Notes: a model not told the origin generated them from the letters alone. A stretch of DNA of 30,440 bases from JBGSOW01 sp041738875 (GCA_041738875.1 JBGSOW010000038.1:1-30440); one strand, 5' to 3'; shown: positions 8,701-15,638, numbered from the stretch's first letter. Program-made: numbers and translations.

Positions 8701-9705
8701 GAAGCTTCAACTCAGCTGACACTCCACGCTAAACATCGTTCTGGTAGTGCGAGTGCGAAGGACATTACACAAGGTATTCCTCGTGTTGAAGAGCTATTGG
8801 AAACACGTTCACCTAAAGGTAAAGCTATACTTGCAGAACAAGCAGGTACAGTTGAAATTAGCAAAGATGAGGCAGAAGGCAAGATTATTGTAAGAATTCT
8901 AGGCGAAAAGAATAAACAGAGAAAGTACAGCCTAGAAGGCGCAACTGAGGTAAAGATTAAACGTGTCAAAAAGGTCAAACAAGGCGATCAACTTTTCACT
9001 GATGCTCAAGGAAATGCAGTTTCTGCTAACTTCACAGGTGAGGCTAGAATTGAAGATGGTAACATCGTCCTTGCTTCAACAGAAAGAGATGAGACAGTTT
9101 ATGAATTAGATATTTGGTCGGTTCTTGCTGTTAAATCTGGTGATAAAGTTGTAAAAGGCCAGCAAGTGACTCAAGGTTCAGTTGACCCAAGAGAATTAAT
9201 GGAATTATCTGACCTTGAAACAGCACAGAACTACATCATTAACAACGTACAAGATACTTTCGGAGTACAAGGTATTGCAATCGATGACAAACATATGGAG
9301 GTTATCGTGCGTCAAATGAGTAGATTTGTACAGATTTCTAATCCAGGTGACAGTGATAACCTACCAGGAGACTACCTAGATCATAGACAATTTGACCACA
9401 TTAATCGTGAGTTAGATGAAGCTGGTAAATCTCCAATTCGCGCAAAGAGGCAGCTAATGGGCATTTCTAATGCTTCACTTAGAACAGAAAGTTTCCTTTC
9501 TGCTGCATCTTTCCAAGATCAGGTTCGCGTATTAACAGACGCTGCAATCGTTGGTAAGATTGATAATTTGGGCGGATTGAAAGAAAATGTTATAATCGGT
9601 AGACCTGTCCCGTTGGGAGCTGGCATCACAAAAGGAGTTGGTGGTGAAGTTACAGCGGAAGCTCTGCAAGTTGAAAAGGATTCTCACTCAGAATCACAGA
9701 GCTAG
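5770..9705 (+). CDS. rpoC: DNA-directed RNA polymerase subunit beta'
   Basis: This is the 1311-residue beta' subunit. The N-terminal zinc site uses C58, C60, C73 and C76. A long charged coiled-coil insertion rich in Lys/Glu occupies roughly residues 125-230. The clamp and lid segment includes GKRVDFSGRSVIVAGPELSV. The catalytic magnesium loop NADFDGD is at 541-547 with its three aspartates. The second zinc site is formed by the Cys in RIDDCETELG and the CSALDGVCSKCYG cluster. The bridge-helix and trigger-loop region runs through MGVIAAQSIGE into TQLTLHAKHRSGSA (981-994) and DITQGIPRVEELLETR. The end has SAASFQDQVRVLTDAAIVGK and GLKENVIIGRPVP, as expected. The trigger loop is unusually divergent (see findings). 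It lies 27 bases after rpoB and 53 before rpsL, with no Shine-Dalgarno sequence at its start. Confidence 0.97.
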   Translation: MIKDFKALKLTLASPQQILTWSHGEVRKAETINYRTHKAEVDGLMDEKIFGPTKNYECYCGKYKKIRYKGIICDKCGVEVTHKRVRRERLGHIKLAAPVTHVWYAYGVPNKLALILDIPQKKLETVIYFSRYLVIQANQEDKKAAAETLAQTRSVAMEEITNEEKAQLETVKEKFKKEKADLKKKAKGAEAKLDMQLNRLDTTEKREIAKLRSIYDKRTANLEAKFNVQAKLIESIDKGMTLSEEEYGELMELGVDFFDASMGAEAIYKLLSEVEVRPTIERLKEELNGTKSQLKLRRITQRLRIFEGMVRNDIEPKWMVMHNVPVIPPDLRPIIQLPGGRFATSDLNDLYRRVINRNNRLKKLMDLGAPEIILRNEKRMLQEAVDALIDNSHRPGNAVQNSRQQPYKSLSDMLRGKQGRFRQNLLGKRVDFSGRSVIVAGPELSVDQCGLPKTMALELFKPFVMHEIISRGLASNIRSAKNVFDEKSDEIWDILEQVIDKRPVLLNRAPTLHRQGIQAFFPVLVEGNAIRLHPLVCKGFNADFDGDQMAVHVPLSQAAIDEVIDRMFTGNNILLMADGKPVVNAEKDMAYGVYYLTEIPAEELAKEPTKSFNSIDRAIGAFNANEINLREQIFVLANDGVEKTTVGRLIFNNILPKGYRFINEQLNKKAIAKISANILEKFGADFAIKFLDSVEKVGFKYATYSGFSIGMDDFIINPIKDDLLAEITKKEEELATFYEQGFVSATERRKLFEQEWMKIVERVSKATWENYLAANNNLVKLNESGAAPVENPISQISGVRGLIVDPSGRIVELPLRSNYKQGLSSLEYFVAARGTRKALADVALKTAESGYLTRKLVDVAQDVITRIDDCETELGIHLYRDDLRRIDFVDRITGRWAAETVKAENGEVLVEKNNEITSEIAAEIASEEFVQVVKVRSVITCSALDGVCSKCYGYDLGTHKLAKAGVAMGVIAAQSIGEASTQLTLHAKHRSGSASAKDITQGIPRVEELLETRSPKGKAILAEQAGTVEISKDEAEGKIIVRILGEKNKQRKYSLEGATEVKIKRVKKVKQGDQLFTDAQGNAVSANFTGEARIEDGNIVLASTERDETVYELDIWSVLAVKSGDKVVKGQQVTQGSVDPRELMELSDLETAQNYIINNVQDTFGVQGIAIDDKHMEVIVRQMSRFVQISNPGDSDNLPGDYLDHRQFDHINRELDEAGKSPIRAKRQLMGISNASLRTESFLSAASFQDQVRVLTDAAIVGKIDNLGGLKENVIIGRPVPLGAGITKGVGGEVTAEALQVEKDSHSESQS

Positions 9706-9758
9706 AAGGTATATTGATAGAATAAATTAAAATATTTAAAATATATAGGTTTTTAAAA

Positions 9759-10211
9759 ATGGCGAGAATTTCGCAATTAGTACGAAAAGGAAGACAGAAA
9801 AAGCGCGGAACTATTCGTTTCAAGGGCTTAACTTTTTCTGCAAAGACGAAATACAAAGCACTACAGTTTAATTACAATAGTGTAAGGAATAAGTTTTTCA
9901 GAAAAGCAAACCCTGTAAGGCGTGGAGTATGTGTTAGTGTTTTTACTCGTACACCTAAAAAGCCAAACTCTGCTTTGCGTAAAGTAGCTCGTGTGAGGTT
10001 GTCTAACAAGCAAGAAATCACAGCTTACATCCCAGGTATCGGCCACAACCTACAGGAGCACTCTGTTGTACTTGTAAGAGCTGGTAAAAAGCCTGACTTA
10101 CCAGGTGTACGTTATCAGGTTGTTCGTGGTAAATACGACGCAGCTGGAGTTGAGGGTAGAATGCAATCACGTTCTCGTTACGGAGCAAAAAAGCCAAAAG
10201 CGAAGAAATAA
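9759..10211 (+). CDS. rpsL: 30S ribosomal protein S12
   Basis: This is a 150-residue S12, longer than the usual 124-137. The decoding-centre loop TPKKPNSALRKVARVRL (65-81) and the second loop GHNLQEHSVVLVRAG (95-109) followed by DLPGVRY (113-119) are clear, as is the end (SRSRYGAKKPK). The extra length lies between the N-terminal QLVRKGR and RRGVC: about 20 added basic and aromatic residues (about 18-50). At the position of Escherichia coli Lys88, next to the RimO-target Asp, this protein has Pro112. It sits between rpoC and rpsG in the rpoBC-str arrangement. The AT-rich intergenic sequence holds no Shine-Dalgarno sequence. Confidence 0.97.
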   Translation: MARISQLVRKGRQKKRGTIRFKGLTFSAKTKYKALQFNYNSVRNKFFRKANPVRRGVCVSVFTRTPKKPNSALRKVARVRLSNKQEITAYIPGIGHNLQEHSVVLVRAGKKPDLPGVRYQVVRGKYDAAGVEGRMQSRSRYGAKKPKAKK

Positions 10212-10243
10212 CATTTATATTAACAAAGAATCAATAAACTTAA

Positions 10244-10738
10244 ATGAGAGGTAAAAGAGCAAAAAAAAGAGAATTATTCCCAGATGCTAAATACGGTAGC
10301 TTGGTAATCAGCAAATTTATCAACAACATTATGTTGGATGGTAAAAAATCAATAGCTGCTAGCGCAGTATATAAAGCGCTGGATAATCTTCAAGTTACTT
10401 CAAAGCTAGATGAGAATAAATCGAAAAAATACACAGGTTTAGAGGTTTTTGAACGTGCTTTGGATAATATAAAACCAAAACTAGAGATTCGTTCACGCAG
10501 AATTGGTGGTGCTAACTACCAGATTCCAATGCCTGTATCTCCTGAAAGACAAACTGCTCTTGCTATGCGGTGGATTATTCAAGCAGCTCGCGATAGTAGA
10601 AAAACAACTGACTTTGCAGGAGCACTACAACACGAACTAGAACTTGCATTCAACGGTGAAGGAGTAGCGGTAAAGAAGAAAGAAGATACTATGAAAATGG
10701 CTGAAGCTAACAAAGCTTTTGCACAGTTTGCATCTTAA
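10244..10738 (+). CDS. rpsG: 30S ribosomal protein S7
   Basis: This 164-residue S7 organises the 3' major domain of 16S rRNA in the small-subunit head. Family signatures include ELFPDAKYGS near the start, KFINNIMLDGKKSIA (24-38), the RSRRIGGANYQIPMPVSPER block and ALAMRWIIQAARDS. A modest insertion (about 50-65, KLDENKSKK) separates the first helices. It follows rpsL by 32 bases and is the last gene of the operon. A strong terminator starts 56 bases after its stop, so fusA and tuf, which often follow in the str operon, are not here. Confidence 0.97.
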   Translation: MRGKRAKKRELFPDAKYGSLVISKFINNIMLDGKKSIAASAVYKALDNLQVTSKLDENKSKKYTGLEVFERALDNIKPKLEIRSRRIGGANYQIPMPVSPERQTALAMRWIIQAARDSRKTTDFAGALQHELELAFNGEGVAVKKKEDTMKMAEANKAFAQFAS

Positions 10739-10772
10739 ATCTTTAGAGTTTTTGTTTGATTTAAAAGTTGAT

Positions 10773-11132
10773 TTAAATCTTTTTAAGTAAATTTAAGAGG
10801 TCTGGTTTCCAGACCTCTTTTTTTATGGTGATTAGTTCGTAGCGCGGTAGCACGATCATATCTTTAAATTTAGGCTTTTTCTCCTGCGTATCTGTGCCAG
10901 CCTGGTTGTTCTGCAAAATAACCTCCCGCAATATCGGGTAAATCCAACGGCGGATCTGGTTTCTCTGGTGGGCACGTCCATGCTTTTTACTGGTTATCAC
11001 TAGGAATCTGTGGTGATTAAGCTCATTTTCTTTGATGAGTATACGGAAGAACCCGCCTGAAAGACTACCTCCTTTTTTGAAGACATGGTCGATATCTGTT
11101 TTCTTTTTTAGTCGTAATTCCTTCCGTAGCAT
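10773..11132 (-). CDS. rnpA: ribonuclease P protein component
   Basis: This roughly 119-residue basic protein is the protein subunit of RNase P, which binds the catalytic RNA and the 5' leader of precursor tRNA. Family features are the N-terminal LRKELRLKKKTDIDHVFKKG, the strand RFLVITSKKHGRAHQRNQIRRW carrying the RNP-like RNRIKR signature in variant form (RNQIRR), and YPILRE. ATG 11132 is preferred over an in-frame TTG two codons upstream, because TATAAT lies exactly five bases before this ATG. The last codons form the hairpin of the rpsG terminator on the other strand. The usual partner rpmH is about 4.6 kb upstream on the same strand rather than adjacent. Confidence 0.9.
   Translation of the reverse strand: MLRKELRLKKKTDIDHVFKKGGSLSGGFFRILIKENELNHHRFLVITSKKHGRAHQRNQIRRWIYPILREVILQNNQAGTDTQEKKPKFKDMIVLPRYELITIKKEVWKPDLLNLLKKI
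10795..10824 (+). terminator. intrinsic terminator of the rpoB-rpsG operon, inside convergent rnpA
   Basis: An 11-base perfect stem (10795-10805 with 10809-10819) has a three-base TTT loop and a run of seven T residues (10818-10824). It follows rpsG by about 56 bases and is the best terminator in the window. On the opposite strand the same bases are coding: both arms are codons of the rnpA C-terminus (KKEVWKPDLL). On the minus strand the tract after the stem is weak, so termination is probably mainly in the plus direction. Confidence 0.9.
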
Positions 11133-11137
11133 AGCCA

Positions 11138-11143
11138 ATTATA
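11138..11143 (-). promoter_or_regulatory. -10 box of rnpA (leaderless layout)
   Basis: On the minus strand a perfect TATAAT occupies 11143-11138, followed by five bases (TGGCT) and ATG 11132. The predicted transcript begins at the start codon. No good -35 box is seen. Its presence gives rnpA its own promoter, consistent with its separation from rpmH. Confidence 0.65.
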
Positions 11144-11171
11144 CATTGTTAACATAGTTGATTATACAGGT

Positions 11172-11843
11172 TTAAGGCTTTAATGCCTCGCCAGATTTCA
11201 GCATTGTCTGTATATAATTGCGCATATATGTAAACTCTAGTCGGGAGTAAATAATCGTAAATATACTTTGTATTATATTCATGCCTTTTGCGGGAATTCT
11301 TGGAGTAAGTCGAAAATCGGTAAGTACAATTTCCTTATTATCCGATACGCAAAGATTAGTTAATTTATGCTCAACACTAAAGCTACGTCTGGATATATGT
11401 GACCCAAAAGCTCCATCCCAACCAACTGGATCTATAGAATAGCCATTTTTATATAATTCTTCTGCCTTTTTTAGAAAATCGTATAGTTTTCTTCGGATTG
11501 CTACATCTATGCAGTCACTTATTTTTATCGGCCGCAAATTTTCTATAAAGTTTTGTTTGACTGCCAATGTATTCGGAGGCAGTATACCCCCTCCACGTCC
11601 CATAAAATATTGCTTTCTCCTTTCACTCCAAGGAATCATAACTACCTCAGTGCCAGGAGCTAAAATATCTCCAAAATATTTGTTTACAATTTGTAAATGC
11701 TCCTTCGCTAGTGAGGCAGGTATTAAAAAGTTAATTATGTTCTTTTTTGGTATTTTGATAACGAAATTCCCAAAGCGGTAGACATTGTTTTGTATACCTG
11801 TACCAATTAAGTTATTAGTATTAAAATTAGTTTTAGATGCCAT
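11172..11843 (-). CDS. degenerate protein-kinase-fold protein
   Basis: This 223-residue protein looks like a small kinase-like fold. It has a glycine-loop-like LIGTGIQNNVYRF (12-24), a beta-3 lysine in FVIKIPKK (K30) and a possible helix-C glutamate (E48). A catalytic-loop position reads EHKLTNLCV (158-166), keeping the Asn (N163) but lacking the HRD aspartate. A metal-binding position reads LTDFR (175-178) instead of DFG. This suggests a pseudokinase or an atypical kinase of the YrbL/aminoglycoside-kinase-like kind. No substrate can be assigned. Its start overlaps that of the divergent hydrolase by seven bases, the two ATGs being embedded in ATGCCAT. It ends 40 bases before the rnpA start, on the same strand. 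A TAGTAT box six bases upstream of the ATG is compatible with leaderless expression. Confidence 0.6.
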   Translation of the reverse strand: MASKTNFNTNNLIGTGIQNNVYRFGNFVIKIPKKNIINFLIPASLAKEHLQIVNKYFGDILAPGTEVVMIPWSERRKQYFMGRGGGILPPNTLAVKQNFIENLRPIKISDCIDVAIRRKLYDFLKKAEELYKNGYSIDPVGWDGAFGSHISRRSFSVEHKLTNLCVSDNKEIVLTDFRLTPRIPAKGMNIIQSIFTIIYSRLEFTYMRNYIQTMLKSGEALKP

Positions 11844-12676
11844 ATATAAATACTAGAACAACGAAGTTATTTTACAAGCTTTCGGGTAGGGAGGCCGCGC
11901 CAGCCGTGATATTGATTCATGGAACGGGCGGAGATAGTAGTATATTTGCTGGGCAAGTTAGTCATTTACACGACGAATTTCGTGTAATATGTATGGACCT
12001 AGCGCTGCACGGTAAATCTGAATTAAATCAGGAAGTATTAAATGATATAAATAACGTCGATCTGATGGATCTTTGGGTCGACGATTTGGCTGAGCTAGTG
12101 GAACAATTGGGAATTAATAAATACAGCATCTTAGGTCTATCGCTTGGAGGAATGGTAGCTCAGAAATATGCGGAAAAGCACGGTGAGGGGATTGATAAAC
12201 TTATACTTGCAGATACGATTTATAGTGTTGGTTTGAGGAAGGTTGAGACTTTTCTCAAATGGTTAATTTTGTCGCGGTTTGCACGGTTTCTGAGTAGGTT
12301 GGATATTAGGATTTTATTTTTCTTTTTGAAGCTGACTTCTAAATATTTCGCAGGTTCACTTGCAATGAAAATAAAGCATTTCGATCATATAATTTCGACT
12401 ATTCGCAAAAGCCAGATGCGTAATTATCTTTACTATGCAATCAGGTGTGTTCTGTTGTATAAACATATAGACTTTGCGAGGCTTGGGATGTCGATATTAT
12501 TAATCACAGGTGAACACGAGTACAAACTGACCAGAAAGCATATGCAAGCGATCTCAAGTGTCTACGAACACGTCACATTCCGCATGATAAGGGGAGCAGG
12601 GCACGTAAGCAACCTAGACAAGCCAACAGAATTCAACCAAATCGTCTCAAACTACCTACAAGGCAGGCTATTCTAA
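11837..12676 (+). CDS. alpha/beta hydrolase
   Basis: This 279-residue alpha/beta-hydrolase-fold enzyme resembles the enol-lactonase, esterase and BioH-like group. It has the oxyanion motif LIHGTGG (26-32), the nucleophile elbow GLSLGG (100-105, Ser102), an acidic residue near ITGEHE (Glu226/Glu228 in place of the more usual Asp), and the catalytic His256 in RGAGHVSNLDKP. A Phe/Leu-rich cap region lies at about 135-175. The substrate is unknown. It is the only plus-strand gene in the interval between rnpA and rpmH and overlaps the divergent kinase-like gene at the start codons. Its stop is 10 bases from the stop of the convergent kinase gene. The start is supported because MPYINTRTTKLFYKLSG fits the usual first strands of the family. 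Confidence 0.85.
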   Translation: MPYINTRTTKLFYKLSGREAAPAVILIHGTGGDSSIFAGQVSHLHDEFRVICMDLALHGKSELNQEVLNDINNVDLMDLWVDDLAELVEQLGINKYSILGLSLGGMVAQKYAEKHGEGIDKLILADTIYSVGLRKVETFLKWLILSRFARFLSRLDIRILFFFLKLTSKYFAGSLAMKIKHFDHIISTIRKSQMRNYLYYAIRCVLLYKHIDFARLGMSILLITGEHEYKLTRKHMQAISSVYEHVTFRMIRGAGHVSNLDKPTEFNQIVSNYLQGRLF

Positions 12677-12686
12677 CGCCAGCTCT

Positions 12687-13868
12687 CTAGTCACCTGCAG
12701 CTGCTAAATATTGCTGCTCTTCTAACTCTATATGTTCTGTTGATTGTTCAATTTCCTCATTTGCCATGATTCTAGCAATGATCTCAAAGATATTATTATT
12801 GGAGGATATGAGATTAGAGTCTTCATCCAGTGCATACCTACTTTCAGTGCTATGATGGAGCATTTGATAAAGAATCGTTGATAACAATTCTGACTTCATT
12901 TTGCTATATTTCAATTTGATGAAAAAATTTTTTAGGTTTTCATACTTTACTTCCGATTGCGCCATATCAGCGATGAAGCTTACTCTATCATTTTTATCCA
13001 TTTCAAATCTAGTTAGTATAGATTTGACCTCATGTTTTTCACCAAATAAAGAAATAAATCTATGAATATAAGTGAGTAGCAGGCAAAATCGATCTGTTGT
13101 TTTCAAGTAGCCGTTTGTCCGATTTCCTTGTTCTGGGCTTAACCAACTATAAGTACCAATAAACTCTGCAGGAGTAAAATGTAACAAGCTTGATTCGTTA
13201 GCTTCCGTTGCTCCTCCAAAATCTATTACGGTAATTTTAGGTGAAAGCTTTTTATCAGTTCTTCGCGTAAATACTAAATTTGATGGTTTTATATCACGGT
13301 GAGCTATACCATATCGTTGAAGGATTTCTAATTGTTTTAATACCTTGCCGAACTCAATCGTTAATTCTTCAGGAGATATATCCTCAGGTTGCATATTATT
13401 GATGCTTTCTCCTTCGATAAATGGAGTTCTGACAATGATAGATCTTTCACCTATCCCAAACTGCGATCCACTTTCAAGCTGAGTGACTTCACTACACCCC
13501 CAAAATATCTCACCTCCTGATGCTACTCTTATCTCATCTCTACTAATACCTTCATCTACAAGAATCTCTTCTATTCGATTTAACATAAGTGCCTCCTTAA
13601 TAATTCTAATCGTAGCTCTAGTAGTTGTTGTCTCGACGTCGTCTCCAGTTAAGGTCGAGTAAAATTCCATCAAACCAAATGAATTGTTGATAGTTATCTT
13701 ACCATCAGGCTCAAATGTAACATAATGCTCTAAAGCCTCAATATTACCGTCACTAAGCTCTAATTTCGTACTCTTGTACACATACCCATTATCTACGTAC
13801 ACTCTAGATGAAGATTTAATATCTACTTGTTGATTAATAAGTTTTTCATCTCCGATCAATATAGTCAT
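12687..13868 (-). CDS. atypical Hanks-type Ser/Thr protein kinase
   Basis: This 393-residue protein has a clear kinase C-lobe: catalytic loop AHRDIKPSNLVF (189-200, with D192 and N197), metal-binding IDFGG (215-219), and an activation-segment end LSPEQ (243-247) equivalent to APE. The N-lobe is unusual. No canonical glycine loop is visible in the first 190 residues, and the candidate beta strands (RVYVDNGYVYK) are not typical. The last ~110 residues are a helical tail with an acidic, Gln-rich end. No transmembrane segment or PASTA domain is seen, so it is probably cytosolic. It shares the HRDIKPSN core with the next gene upstream and may be a diverged paralogue. An extended -10 box lies five bases before the ATG. 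Confidence 0.8.
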   Translation of the reverse strand: MTILIGDEKLINQQVDIKSSSRVYVDNGYVYKSTKLELSDGNIEALEHYVTFEPDGKITINNSFGLMEFYSTLTGDDVETTTTRATIRIIKEALMLNRIEEILVDEGISRDEIRVASGGEIFWGCSEVTQLESGSQFGIGERSIIVRTPFIEGESINNMQPEDISPEELTIEFGKVLKQLEILQRYGIAHRDIKPSNLVFTRRTDKKLSPKITVIDFGGATEANESSLLHFTPAEFIGTYSWLSPEQGNRTNGYLKTTDRFCLLLTYIHRFISLFGEKHEVKSILTRFEMDKNDRVSFIADMAQSEVKYENLKNFFIKLKYSKMKSELLSTILYQMLHHSTESRYALDEDSNLISSNNNIFEIIARIMANEEIEQSTEHIELEEQQYLAAAGD

Positions 13869-13873
13869 GATAT

Positions 13874-13903
13874 ATCATAACATAGTAGTATATATTATGT
13901 CTA
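13874..13903 (-). promoter_or_regulatory. promoter of the kinase gene (leaderless layout)
   Basis: On the minus strand TAGACA (13903-13898) is followed after 18 bases by TATGAT (13879-13874), with an extended TG just upstream of the hexamer. Five bases (ATATC) then lead to ATG 13868. Both boxes and the spacing are good, so the start is predicted to be leaderless. Confidence 0.7.
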
Positions 13904-14118
13904 TATAGTACTAATAATTAATGATTTATCCCCTACACTAAAAATGCTTTAACCGTGAGGCTTCATGTCTGATATCATTGAACCAGAGCGACAAAATCAA
14001 CTTATTGGCCCATTGGAGTGTTCTATAGGAAGGTAAATTCATATTAATGGGTCTGGTATTCTATTGTAGATTTATAGATGATTGAAGTAATAATATATTT
14101 AATTTAACTTGATTTAGT
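13904..14118. other. intergenic stretch without a supported gene
   Basis: Between the kinase promoter and the Nudix pseudogene the sequence is AT-rich and carries no convincing gene. A 23-codon frame (13965-14036, plus; MSDIIEPERQNQLIGPLECS...) is too short to call and may be a remnant of a lost gene. No RNA gene or terminator is seen. Confidence 0.4.
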
Positions 14119-14339
14119 ATGATGCAATCAAAAGTATTATCTGGAAAATGGGATGATAGTATTAGCTGGGACTTTCATCTAACTCAAACGATGCCTGACA
14201 TAGATTACTGTACGGCTGTCTCTTGCATTGCATACTATAATGGGAAAGTTGTTTTGACTAAGGTTGCTCGTGGGTGGGAATAATCGGAGGGCATATTGAA
14301 TTTGGAGAAACGCCTATGGATGCTTTATTTCGTGAATAA
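14119..14339 (+). pseudogene. Nudix hydrolase remnant: frameshifted and truncated
   Basis: The first frame (14119-14283) encodes 54 residues with a Nudix-like N-terminus: AVSCIAYYNGKVVLTK, then VARGWE, and a stop. If one base is missing after the GAA codon near 14280, the next frame continues as IIGGHIEFGETPMDALFRE (14281-14336) and then TAA. That stretch is the first two thirds of a Nudix box (G-x5-E-x7-RE). The rest of the box and the C-terminal part of the enzyme are absent. The end runs into the 3' end of the convergent kinase gene. A 1-base deletion plus 3' truncation marks it as decayed. A sequencing error could explain the frameshift but not the truncation. Confidence 0.75.
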
Positions 14340-15638
14340 TCTAGATAATTCTCTGTAGAACTCAATTGGCTCAGCTCTTTTGCCATCAAGTAGCCTGTCA
14401 TTTGGATTTTTTTCAAGCATTGCAGAGAATATCGAAACTATTCTAGTGGCATTGTCGATGCTGATGTCAAAAATTTCGATAAGGTAATAAGCTAAATTTT
14501 CAGAGTTGAATTCAGGTACTTGAGAATCCATAATTACACGATAGATATAAGTAAATAACCCTTCGACTGCTGGATTGTCCCTACTTACTTTCTTGGTTTC
14601 AATCTTTTCTGAGACTGTGAGCATATCTTCCATTTGTCTTGTAATTATGATTTTCTTAAAATCAATAATTTGATCATCATTCAGTTGTGAATACGAAGTT
14701 AATGCATCTAAAAGCGTCATGGCCAGTGAAAATTGGTCACTATTAAAGAGATTGGCATCATGGCTGAATTCATTGGCATTAGTCATTATTGAGGCTAACA
14801 TTTCGAAAGCTGCGTATTGCAAAGTATTTCTTCCGGTATATGCTGTGATATCGAATGGAGTACGGGATGATAAAATCGAGCTGCCTAGATCTGCCAGAGT
14901 TAAGCGGATCTTTGGTGAAGGTGGTGTGGCTGAATTAGAATGTTCGTCTTGAAACAATATATTACTAGGTTTAATATCTCTATGAATCATACCTAATTCT
15001 ACTTGTGCAATACGAAGTTGTTTCGATATTTCAGCGAACTCAGCTAAAAGCTGTCTCATATATGCTCGTTTACCTTCAGGATTCAAATGAGAATCAACCT
15101 TTTGTGTTCTTAAATCATACTTGCCTAGTGAGTTCATACACATAACTGCTTGATGGTACCCTTCTTGGGTAAAGGGATCCATAGATTTCGAAAACCAAAG
15201 TGATTTAACTCCGACAATTCGGTGTTCGTCCAATGCAATATCATTCCTTAGAAGTGCATTCTCTATTTGTTTAGAAACTGTTGCTTCTCTAAGAATATAT
15301 ATTAGTGCTTTTTCGGAGTCAGTTAGCCGAACTGTATTTCTTGAGTTCAGCCTGAGCTTATTGAGGATACCAACTGTTTTATCATAATTATCGATTGCCA
15401 AAAGATCAGTTCCACTACTTAGTAGTTCTATCTCACTTGCACCCAACCAACGTATATGTTTGTTATCAAAATGAATCGGTGAACTGATTATTTTATACAA
15501 TTCACTTTGGGTAGATTGAACTTGTTCAGTTTGTATTGGTACATTTAGACTTACAACTGTACTATAAAATGTTGTTGCAAGTATTCCTCCAGTCATTAAC
15601 CCAGCACCTGGCATATAGAAATTGATTTCTCCGCTCAT
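14325..15638 (-). CDS. atypical Hanks-type Ser/Thr protein kinase
   Basis: This 437-residue kinase has the catalytic loop MIHRDIKPSNILF (217-229, with D221 and N226), a metal-binding DLG (250-252, Leu replacing the usual Phe), and a long C-lobe with helical segments. The first ~110 residues include a Gly/Met-rich start (MPGAGLMTGGILATTFYSTV) that may be a weak membrane or hydrophobic segment. Around residue 65 LGASEIELLSSGT could be a degenerate nucleotide loop. No obvious APE motif is seen; TLQYAAFEML (273-282) is in about the right place. It shares its HRDIKPSN core and overall layout with the neighbouring kinase. Its 3' end overlaps the Nudix remnant. Upstream lies rpmH, same strand, 142 bases away. 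Confidence 0.75.
   Translation of the reverse strand: MSGEINFYMPGAGLMTGGILATTFYSTVVSLNVPIQTEQVQSTQSELYKIISSPIHFDNKHIRWLGASEIELLSSGTDLLAIDNYDKTVGILNKLRLNSRNTVRLTDSEKALIYILREATVSKQIENALLRNDIALDEHRIVGVKSLWFSKSMDPFTQEGYHQAVMCMNSLGKYDLRTQKVDSHLNPEGKRAYMRQLLAEFAEISKQLRIAQVELGMIHRDIKPSNILFQDEHSNSATPPSPKIRLTLADLGSSILSSRTPFDITAYTGRNTLQYAAFEMLASIMTNANEFSHDANLFNSDQFSLAMTLLDALTSYSQLNDDQIIDFKKIIITRQMEDMLTVSEKIETKKVSRDNPAVEGLFTYIYRVIMDSQVPEFNSENLAYYLIEIFDISIDNATRIVSIFSAMLEKNPNDRLLDGKRAEPIEFYRELSRLFTK

Noticed and set aside
13965..14036. 23-codon frame before the Nudix remnant
   Set aside because: It is too short and has no recognisable motif or ribosome-binding signal; at most it is a gene remnant.
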